Shown in pieces: positions 17,682 to 26,023 of a stretch of DNA of 26,023 nt. Position numbers and translations under genes: made by a program. Source of the DNA: Trueperaceae bacterium (GTDB lineage: Bacteria; Deinococcota; Deinococci; Deinococcales; Trueperaceae). The notes under the pieces were generated by a model, which was not told the DNA's origin, did no database searches, and was given only the letters and a program-made list of their open reading frames with translations. How positions within the stretch are numbered: the stretch's first letter is position 1; the number at the start of each line of letters is the position of its first letter. Location: NCBI GenBank assembly GCA_011390455.1, contig JAABSI010000016.1, forward strand, positions 1 to 26,023. Direction: 5' to 3'.

Positions 17682-19604
17682 GTGCGTGCGGGCACCGCGC
17701 CCAGCTCCGATGCGGGCGCCGCCGTCGACGCCTGGGTCGACGCCCTGCGCCCCGGCGACGTCCTCCTGCACGCGCGCAGCGGACCGGACGGCGAGCGCCG
17801 CAGCCTCCGCTTCCGCGATCCGATCGCCGTCCACGCCCTGACCGACCCCGCCGGCACGCCCGCTCTGCTCGCCGCGCTCGACGCCGAGCTGCGCGACGGC
17901 CGCGCGGTCGCCGGCTTCCTGGGCTACGAGGCGGGCGCGTCGCTCGTCGGCGCACCGCTCGCCGGCGCGCCCGAGGCGCCGCTCGCCTGGTTCGGCGCGT
18001 ACGCCGCCCCCGAGGTGGTGGAGGCCGGTCCTGGGGGCGCCCCGCTGCGGCCGCCGCGCGACCCGCGCGGAACGCTGCGGGACGTGCGCCCCGAGGACGA
18101 CGCGGCGGCGTGGTCCGAAGGGGTTGCTGCGGTGCGCGCCGCGCTGATCGCCGGCGACGCCTACCAGGTCAACCTGACCACCGGCTTCACGTGCCGCGTG
18201 GGCGACGTCCGCGACGCGTACCGCGCGCTGTCGGCGGCGCAGAGCGTGCCCTACGGCGCGCTGCTCCACACCGGCGCCGTGGCGCTCGCCTCGGCCTCGC
18301 CGGAGCTGTTCGTGCGGGCGCGCCGCACGGGCGAGGCGCTGCACCTGGTCGCCCGACCGATGAAGGGGACCGCCCCGCGCGGCGCCGACGGTCCGGCGGA
18401 CGCGGTCGCCGCGGCCGCGCTCCGCGCCGACCCCAAGAACCGCGCCGAGAACGTGATGATCGTCGACCTGCTGCGCAACGACCTGGGGCGCGTCGCGCGC
18501 ACGGGGAGCGTCCGGGCGACGCGGCTGCTCCACGTCGAACGCTACCGGCGGGTGCTCCAGATGACCTCGACGGTCGAAGCCGAGGCCGAGGCCGACCTGC
18601 CGCTCTCGGCGCTTCTGACCGCGCTCTTCCCGTGCGGCTCGATCACCGGCGCCCCCAAGCGGCGGACGATGGAGCTGATCGCCGCCCTCGAGCGGCGCCC
18701 GCGCGGGGCCTACACCGGCGCGATCGGTTTCGCGCTGCCCACGCCGGAGGGCCACGTGCAGGAGGCGGTCTTCAGCGTCGCCATCCGGACCCTCGAGGTC
18801 CGCGGCGGCGTCGGCCGGCTGGGGGTCGGGGCGGGGATCGTGGTCGATTCCGACGCCGCCGCCGAGTTGGCCGAGGTGCGCGCCAAGGCGCGCTTCCTCA
18901 CCGACCCCGACCCCGCGCTCGGGCTCTTCGAGACGCTGCGCTGGGCCGGCGGTCGGGCGCCGCGCTGGGCCGCCCACCGCGAGCGCCTCCGCGCCTCCGC
19001 GGCGCACCTCGGGCTCCCGTTCGACCCCGCCGCAGCCGAGACCGCGGTCGCCGCGGCGGTGGCGGCCGCCGGCGCCGGACGCGACCCGACGGCGACCACC
19101 GACGCCGTCCTGCGGGTGCGGCTCGACCTGCACGAGGACGGCCGCTGCACCGCGACCGCACGCCCGCACGCCGATGCCGCGCCGGACGCACCGCCGGTCG
19201 CGGTGGGGCTCGCCGAGCCCCGCGTGCGCGCCGACGACCCCGCCCGCCGCCACAAGACCCGCGACCGGGCCGCCTACGACGCCGCGGTCGCCTGGGCCAC
19301 CCCGCTCGGGCTGGCCGACGTGGTGTTCCTCAACGAGCACGGCCGGGTGGCCGAGGGCGCGATCTCGAACGTGTTCGTGCGCGACGACGACGGCGTCTGG
19401 CGCACCCCGCCGCTCGCCGAGGGGGCGCTGCCCGGTGTGCTGCGGGCCGCGCTGCTGGCCGACGGAACGGCGCGCGAGGGGCTCGTGGCCGAGGCCGACC
19501 TGCACGAGCGCGAGCTGGCGATCGGCAACGCGCTGCGCGGCCTGCGGCGCGCGCGCCTCGATCCCCTGCGACGATGGCGCCCCCGCGAGGAGGACCCGAG
19601 ATGA
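17682..19604 (+). CDS. pabB: Aminodeoxychorismate synthase component I fused to aminodeoxychorismate lyase (PabB-PabC)
   Basis: Bifunctional folate-pathway enzyme of 640 aa that makes p-aminobenzoate from chorismate. Residues about 15-408 are PabB: AGDAYQVNLTTGF, RPMKGTAPRGAD with K228 in the PIKGT position that separates PabB from TrpE, MIVDLLRNDLGRVA, and FPCGSITGAPKRR. Residues about 412-640 are a class IV PLP lyase (PabC): GLFETLRW, HKTRDRAAYD with the likely PLP Lys K525, and NEHGRVAEGAISNVFV with E558. The amidotransferase subunit PabA is not in the window and must come from elsewhere. The best in-frame start is GTG 17682; the upstream frame is open but has no other credible start, and no Shine-Dalgarno is obvious. 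It overlaps tag by 4 bp (ATGA). Confidence 0.93.
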   Translation: MRAGTAPSSDAGAAVDAWVDALRPGDVLLHARSGPDGERRSLRFRDPIAVHALTDPAGTPALLAALDAELRDGRAVAGFLGYEAGASLVGAPLAGAPEAPLAWFGAYAAPEVVEAGPGGAPLRPPRDPRGTLRDVRPEDDAAAWSEGVAAVRAALIAGDAYQVNLTTGFTCRVGDVRDAYRALSAAQSVPYGALLHTGAVALASASPELFVRARRTGEALHLVARPMKGTAPRGADGPADAVAAAALRADPKNRAENVMIVDLLRNDLGRVARTGSVRATRLLHVERYRRVLQMTSTVEAEAEADLPLSALLTALFPCGSITGAPKRRTMELIAALERRPRGAYTGAIGFALPTPEGHVQEAVFSVAIRTLEVRGGVGRLGVGAGIVVDSDAAAELAEVRAKARFLTDPDPALGLFETLRWAGGRAPRWAAHRERLRASAAHLGLPFDPAAAETAVAAAVAAAGAGRDPTATTDAVLRVRLDLHEDGRCTATARPHADAAPDAPPVAVGLAEPRVRADDPARRHKTRDRAAYDAAVAWATPLGLADVVFLNEHGRVAEGAISNVFVRDDDGVWRTPPLAEGALPGVLRAALLADGTAREGLVAEADLHERELAIGNALRGLRRARLDPLRRWRPREEDPR

Positions 19605-20161
19605 GCGATGCGCCCCCGACCAGTTACTGCGAGGCCGTGCGCCGCGGCCTCCCCGACCCGCACCGCGCGTACCACGACCACCACTACGGCTTCCCGCTCG
19701 ACGGCGACGCCGCGCTGTTCGGTCGGCTGGTCCTCGAGATCAACCAGGCCGGCCTCTCCTGGACCACGATCCTGCGCAAGGAGGCGGCCTTCGAGCGGGC
19801 ATACGACGGCTTCGACGTCGACCGGGTCGCCGGGTACGGCGAGGAGGACGTGGCGCGGCTGCTCGCCGACGCGTCGATCATCCGCAACCGCCTCAAGGTC
19901 CGGGCCGCGGTCACCAACGCCCGCGCGATCGTCGCGCTGCGCCCGGCGTACGGCAGCTTCCAGGGCTGGCTCGACGCCCACCATCCGCTCGCGCTGGACG
20001 CCTGGCTCGCGCGCTTCAAGGCCACCTTCACCTTCGTGGGCCGCGAGATCGTGCGCGAGTTCCTGGTCTCCACCGGCTACCTCGACGGCGCCCACGACCC
20101 GGACTGCCCGGTGCGGGCGCGGGTCCTCGACGCACGCCCGCCTTGGACGCGCACGGGCTGA
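19601..20161 (+). CDS. tag: DNA-3-methyladenine glycosylase I
   Basis: Base-excision repair enzyme of 186 aa that removes 3-methyladenine from alkylated DNA. The Tag-specific zinc ligands are visible: C10, H25 (RAYHDHHYG), H165 and C169 (GAHDPDC). The active-site region LEINQAGLSWTTILRKEAAFERAYDGFD, with E46, and the IIRNRLKVRAAVTNARA segment match the family. ATG 19601 overlaps the pabBC stop and has an excellent GAGGAGG Shine-Dalgarno at 19587-19593. It is the last gene of the msrA-pabBC-tag unit and is followed by a branched inverted-repeat structure. Confidence 0.95.
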   Translation: MSDAPPTSYCEAVRRGLPDPHRAYHDHHYGFPLDGDAALFGRLVLEINQAGLSWTTILRKEAAFERAYDGFDVDRVAGYGEEDVARLLADASIIRNRLKVRAAVTNARAIVALRPAYGSFQGWLDAHHPLALDAWLARFKATFTFVGREIVREFLVSTGYLDGAHDPDCPVRARVLDARPPWTRTG

Positions 20162-20180
20162 CGCGCCGGTCGATGCCGAC

Positions 20181-20260
20181 CGCACGACGCGAGCGGCGGC
20201 GCCCCCTGGGGGGCGCCGCCGCTCGATCCTCGGGTCCGTAGGACCCTACTGCGTCGTGCG
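20181..20260. terminator. Three-way-junction inverted repeat between convergent tag and peptide SBP genes
   Basis: Three nested perfect stems fill the convergent gap. The outer stem pairs CGCACGACGC (20181-20190) with GCGTCGTGCG (20251-20260). Inside it, 20191-20224 folds as a 15-bp stem (GAGCGGCGGCGCCCC and its complement) with loop CTGG. Next, 20232-20246 folds as GGGTCC/GGACCC with loop GTA. The 3' arm touches the stop codon of the minus-strand gene. It should terminate transcription from both sides, although T-runs are absent. Confidence 0.75.
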
Positions 20261-21763
20261 TTACTCGGTCTTGGTGACCTTGTGGAGGTCCTGGTACGTG
20301 ACGGACGCGTACGGGTGCACGCTCCAACCATCGACGTACTCCTGGACCAGGCCGATCTCCTCGCTGTTGTTGATGAACGCGAAGGGGACGTCGGCCATCA
20401 GCAGGCGCTGGATCTCCTGGTACGTGGCGATCGACTCGGGGGAGCCGGGCGGCAGCACGCGGCCGAGCTCGAGCAGCTCGTCGACCCGCGCGTTGCTGTA
20501 GCCGATGTAGTTGTTGTCGGCGCCGGTCCGGAACAGGCCGTAGGTGGCGTAGTTCGGGTCGACGTTGCCGGCCCAGCCGAGGATGAACAGGTCGAAGTCG
20601 CGCTCGGGGGCGAGGATGCGGTCGATGAAGGCACCGAACTCCTCGACGTTGACCTCGATGTCGATGCCGATCTGCTGCGCCTCGAACTGGATGATCTCGG
20701 CGATGCGCGGGCGCACCGGGTTCTCGTTGGTGTGCAGGCGGACGGTGAAGCCGTCGGCCAGGCCCGCCTCGGTCAGCAGCGCGCGGGCCGCCTCGGGGTC
20801 GTACGGGTACCGGGGGACGTCGGGCTCGTAGTAGATCGAGTCGGGCGAGATCGGGCTGTCGCTGACGGTGCCGACGCCGCTGAGCACGCGCTCGACGATC
20901 GCCTCGGACGGGATCAGGTGGTAGAAGGCCTGGCGCACGGCGTCCTGGGCGAGGAAGTCGTTCTGGAAGTTGAAGCCCAGGTAGGTCCAACCAAGGCCCG
21001 TGGTCCGGGTGACCCAATCGGTCTCCGCCATCAGGCGCGGGACCTCGAGCGGCACCACCTGACCGTGGAACAGGTCGATCTCACCGGCCTCGAAGCCGAG
21101 CAGGCGGGTGGCGTCCTCGGGGATCGGGCGGAAGACCACGTCGGTCACGTTGCCGACGTCGGCATCCCAGTAATCGGCGAAGCGCGTGAGCACCAAGCGG
21201 TCGTCGCGCACCCACTCCACGAACTGGAAGGGGCCGGTGCCGGAGGGGTTGGCGCCGAAGTCGGCGTTCTCGCCCAGGTCGGCCGGGACGATGGGCATCC
21301 GCGCGAGCGAGTTCATGGTCCAGACGTTGACCGGGTTCAGGTGGATGACGACGGTGTAGTCGTCGGGCGTCTCGACCCGCTCCATGTCGACCCACAGGTT
21401 GCGGTTGAGGACCGGGTTCTCGGGGTCCTGCATCCACTCGATCGTGTACTTGACGTCCGCCGAGGTGAACTCGGTGCCGTGGTGGAACATGACGCCCTGG
21501 CGCAGGTTGAAGGTGATGACGCTGCCGTCCTCGCTGAACGACCAGTCGGTCGCCAGCCGCGGGCGGTACGAGAGGTCCTTCTCGAAGACGATGAGCGGTT
21601 CGAAGATCGCGTTGATGCGCTGGAACGACGGGACGTCGTTCACGATGCGCGGGTCGAGGCCGGAAGCCTCGGCGGTGGCGCCGACGTTGAGGGTGACCTG
21701 GGCCGAGACGCTGCCGAGGAGCAGCGCGGCGGCGAGGGCCACGAGAGCGGAACGGATGCGCAT
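20261..21763 (-). CDS. ABC transporter substrate-binding protein, family 5 (peptide/opine/nickel type)
   Basis: Secreted receptor of 500 aa. A Sec signal peptide covers about residues 1-21 (MRIRSALVALAAALLLG..., cleavage SVSA-Q) with no lipobox. The mature protein shows the family-5 pattern: GLDPRIVNDVPSFQRINAIFEPL, then LATDWSFSEDGSVITFNLRQGVMFHHGTEFTSADVKYTIEW (about 70-110), then NPSGTGPFQFVEW and YPYDPEAARALLTEAGL. Such proteins bind oligopeptides, glutathione, opines or metal chelates; the ligand is unknown. ATG 21763 has GGAGG eight bases upstream (21771-21775). An ORF extending upstream is open but crosses the promoter. No permease or ATPase genes adjoin it, so it is an orphan receptor serving a transporter encoded elsewhere. 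A strong promoter with a palindromic operator controls it. Confidence 0.92.
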   Translation of the reverse strand: MRIRSALVALAAALLLGSVSAQVTLNVGATAEASGLDPRIVNDVPSFQRINAIFEPLIVFEKDLSYRPRLATDWSFSEDGSVITFNLRQGVMFHHGTEFTSADVKYTIEWMQDPENPVLNRNLWVDMERVETPDDYTVVIHLNPVNVWTMNSLARMPIVPADLGENADFGANPSGTGPFQFVEWVRDDRLVLTRFADYWDADVGNVTDVVFRPIPEDATRLLGFEAGEIDLFHGQVVPLEVPRLMAETDWVTRTTGLGWTYLGFNFQNDFLAQDAVRQAFYHLIPSEAIVERVLSGVGTVSDSPISPDSIYYEPDVPRYPYDPEAARALLTEAGLADGFTVRLHTNENPVRPRIAEIIQFEAQQIGIDIEVNVEEFGAFIDRILAPERDFDLFILGWAGNVDPNYATYGLFRTGADNNYIGYSNARVDELLELGRVLPPGSPESIATYQEIQRLLMADVPFAFINNSEEIGLVQEYVDGWSVHPYASVTYQDLHKVTKTE

Positions 21764-21830
21764 GCAAGAACCTCCATTGGGGTGGTGCACCGAAGCGGGC
21801 GCGAAGACGCGTCCCACGGCGGGTGTTCGG

Positions 21831-21859
21831 AGTGTAGGCCGGGCCGGCGAGGACGTCAA
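21831..21859 (-). promoter_or_regulatory. Sigma-70 promoter of the peptide-type SBP gene
   Basis: On the minus strand, -35 TTGACG (21859-21854) and -10 TACACT (21836-21831) are separated by exactly 17 bp, the best promoter match in the window. Initiation near 21824 gives a leader of about 60 nt with a Shine-Dalgarno, unlike the leaderless starts elsewhere. Confidence 0.8.
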
Positions 21860-21886
21860 CATCTTGAACTCGAGTTCAACATCTTG
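21856..21886 (-). promoter_or_regulatory. Palindromic operator with direct repeats, abutting the -35 of the SBP promoter
   Basis: A perfect 16-bp palindrome TTGAACTCGAGTTCAA (21864-21879) is flanked by two copies of TCAACATCTTG (21856-21866 and 21876-21886), 20 bp apart, about two helical turns. The promoter-proximal copy overlaps the -35 TTGACG. The geometry fits a dimeric regulator with cooperative sites, able to repress at the proximal copy or activate from the distal one. Confidence 0.7.
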
Positions 21887-21948
21887 CGCGTCGCGCTTCG
21901 CCACCGGTCCGGGAACCGGACGCCGAACGTCCTCCACGCTACACCGAG

Positions 21949-21981
21949 CGGTGCCCCCCGGAACTGCGCCGGGGGGCACCG
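21949..21981 (-). terminator. 13-bp hairpin downstream of ppdK
   Basis: CGGTGCCCCCCGG (21949-21961) pairs perfectly with CCGGGGGGCACCG (21969-21981) around a 7-nt loop, starting about 46 bp past the ppdK stop on the minus strand. There is no T-run. It lies upstream of the SBP operator and probably separates the two units. The rest of the 263-bp gap (21764-22026) shows only that promoter and operator. Confidence 0.65.
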
Positions 21982-22026
21982 AACGTCATCGCTGCTTCAT
22001 CGATCGCGACGCGCGAGCGTCGCCCT

Positions 22027-24837
<2,811 letters not shown>

Positions 24838-25046
24838 GGCTCCTCCAACGAGGGTCCGCCGAGCCGGTCGGTCCGGCGGTGGGGGGTTCTTGGGGGCGGT
24901 TCCGTGACCGCGGCCGACGTCGATGCGGCGCGGTCGCTGCGGGGCAGCCTCCCGTACCCCTCCACCTTGCGCCTCCGCGAGCACGGCGCGGCAGGGTCGT
25001 CCGACCCGACCGAACGCCGTCCTCGGGCGGGCCGACCCCACCGCGG

Positions 25047-25052
25047 TACCAT
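25047..25052 (+). promoter_or_regulatory. -10 element TACCAT of the second PfkB kinase
   Basis: TACCAT is followed by 5 nt and then ATGATG at 25058, matching the leaderless pattern. No clear -35 is visible. The rest of the 220-bp divergent gap (24838-25057) holds the ppdK Shine-Dalgarno and short GC stems, but no ppdK promoter I could name with confidence. Confidence 0.5.
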
Positions 25053-25057
25053 CCCGC

Positions 25058-26023
25058 ATGATGGACGCCCCCCAGGACCCCACCGTGGTCGCCCTCGGCG
25101 AGTCGCTGATCGACCTGATCGGCGAGGTCGACGCCTCCGGCGAGGTCGCGTACCACGCCCGGCCCGGCGGCTCCCCGATGAACGTGGCGGTGGCCGCCGC
25201 GCGCCTCGGCACCCCCACCGCCTTCCTCACGCGGCTGTCGACCGACGCCTTCGGCGCTCGGCTCGCCGACCACGTCGCCGCTTCCGGCGTCGACCTGCGC
25301 TTCGCGCAGCGCGGTCCGGAGCCCACCAGCCTCGCGGTGGTGACGCTCGACGCCGAGCGCAACGCCCGCTACGCCTTCTACCGGACGGGGACCGCGGACG
25401 TCGCGTACGACCCGCACCCCCGCCCGACGCTCCCCCCGTCGGTCGCGGTGGGCTGCGTCACGCTCTCGCTGCTCCTGGAGCCGGCGCGCGGCGCCTTCCG
25501 CGACGTGGTCGCGGCCTCGGGCCGCGCGGCGGCCTCGGGTCGGGTGGTCTGGATCGCCGACCCCAACGTGCGGCCCGCGCTGATGCCCGACCGCGAGGCG
25601 TTCACGCGCGAGGTCGACGGGTGGGCCGGGCTCGTCGACGTGGTCAAGGTGAGCGACGAGGACCTCGAACACCTCGGGCTCGACGAGGCCGAGGCGGCGC
25701 GGCGCTGGTGCGCCGAGGGCGTGCGCGCCGTCGTGGTGACCGCCGGCGACGACGGCGCGCGCCTGCACCGCCCCGATCGGCCGGTGCTCGCCGTGCCCGG
25801 TCGAAGCGTGGCCGTCGTCGACACGGTCGGGGCCGGCGACACCTTCACGGCCGGACTCGCGACCGGGCTCGCGGCCATCGGCGGCGCGGCGCTGGACGTC
25901 GCGGCGCTCGACGACGCGAGCTGGCGCAGCGTGCTCGAGCGCGCGATCGCCGCCTCCTCGATCACCTGCACCCGCGCCGGCGCCGACCCACCGACCGCCG
26001 ACGAGCTCGCCGCGGTCCTGTAG
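25058..26023 (+). CDS. PfkB-family carbohydrate kinase (fructokinase-like)
   Basis: Complete cytoplasmic sugar kinase of 321 aa whose TAG stop is the last codon of the window. The N-terminus VVALGESLIDLIGEV and YHARPGGSPMNVAVAAARLGTPTAFLTRLSTDAFG are close to bacterial fructokinases and 2-keto-3-deoxygluconate kinases. IADPNVRPAL and VVKVSDEDLEHLG follow, and the C-terminal signature DTVGAGDTFTAGL contains the catalytic base D261. Two adjacent ATGs (25058 and 25061) are both in frame; the first lies 5 nt after TACCAT. It is divergent from ppdK, which would suit a role in feeding sugars into or out of glycolysis. It belongs to a different subgroup from the kinase at 11429. Confidence 0.92.
   Translation: MMDAPQDPTVVALGESLIDLIGEVDASGEVAYHARPGGSPMNVAVAAARLGTPTAFLTRLSTDAFGARLADHVAASGVDLRFAQRGPEPTSLAVVTLDAERNARYAFYRTGTADVAYDPHPRPTLPPSVAVGCVTLSLLLEPARGAFRDVVAASGRAAASGRVVWIADPNVRPALMPDREAFTREVDGWAGLVDVVKVSDEDLEHLGLDEAEAARRWCAEGVRAVVVTAGDDGARLHRPDRPVLAVPGRSVAVVDTVGAGDTFTAGLATGLAAIGGAALDVAALDDASWRSVLERAIAASSITCTRAGADPPTADELAAVL

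Noticed and set aside
17577..19505. 642-aa open frame antisense to the pabBC fusion
   Set aside because: Lies wholly opposite a well-supported bifunctional enzyme; the translation is repetitive Gly/Arg/Val/Glu with no recognisable domain.
21764..21979. N-terminal extension of the family-5 binding protein to 21979
   Set aside because: It would run through the consensus promoter and operator and would bury the signal peptide inside the protein.
24838..25362. N-terminal extension of ppdK upstream of 24837
   Set aside because: ATG 24837 has a strong GGAGGAG site and begins just before the conserved N-terminus; the extension overlaps the divergent kinase and its promoter.

Overview
The window is a very G+C-rich, densely coded bacterial segment with 17 protein-coding genes. 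Two things point to Deinococcota, possibly a Trueperaceae-like lineage. First, many transcription-unit starts carry a TANNNT -10 hexamer only 5-7 nt before the start codon, the layout of leaderless mRNA that is common in Deinococcus and Thermus. Second, the secreted proteins have plain Sec signal peptides ending in ...AQ rather than lipoboxes. No rRNA, tRNA, CRISPR array, transposase or phage gene was seen. The assignment to a phylum is inference.

Layout. (1) 1-2918 (+): the 3' part of a CstB-like persulfide dioxygenase/rhodanese protein, then a SulP anion permease with a STAS domain, a sulfur-handling pair. (2) 2948-4495 (+): a TPR-GGDEF diguanylate cyclase. (3) 4561-12379 (+): a tightly packed seven-gene operon behind one clear promoter: ROK-family regulator, amidohydrolase, argininosuccinate-lyase-like enzyme, sugar-type ABC binding protein, two permeases and a PfkB kinase. 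Five of its six junctions overlap or lie within 13 bp; the sixth holds a perfect 12-bp hairpin. It looks like an uptake and catabolic system for an unknown compound, perhaps a sugar joined through a C-N bond to a succinyl/aspartyl-type moiety. This is the best candidate in the window for an undescribed system. (4) 12313-13565: a two-domain GNAT acetyltransferase on the minus strand, bracketed by a direct repeat that duplicates the 3' end of the PfkB kinase gene. (5) 13566-17064: a secreted beta-helix protein (-) diverging from a membrane-anchored serine hydrolase of the class C beta-lactamase fold (+). (6) 17074-20161 (+): msrA, a pabB-pabC fusion and tag, closed by an elaborate branched inverted-repeat structure. 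(7) 20261-24837 (-): an orphan family-5 (peptide-type) binding protein with a textbook promoter and a palindromic operator, and upstream of it ppdK (pyruvate phosphate dikinase). (8) 25058-26023 (+): a second PfkB sugar kinase, divergent from ppdK, whose stop codon is the last codon of the window.

How the genes fit together. The ROK operon imports and processes a carbohydrate-like compound. It has no ABC ATPase of its own, so a shared ATPase elsewhere in the genome is presumably used. PpdK and the second kinase connect sugar phosphate and PEP/pyruvate metabolism. CstB-like plus SulP suggests persulfide oxidation coupled to movement of a sulfur oxyanion. MsrA and Tag are protein and DNA repair functions sharing a unit with p-aminobenzoate synthesis. 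Within the window, genes that begin transcription units mostly have the leaderless signature, while genes inside units, together with ppdK and the peptide binding protein, mostly have Shine-Dalgarno sequences.
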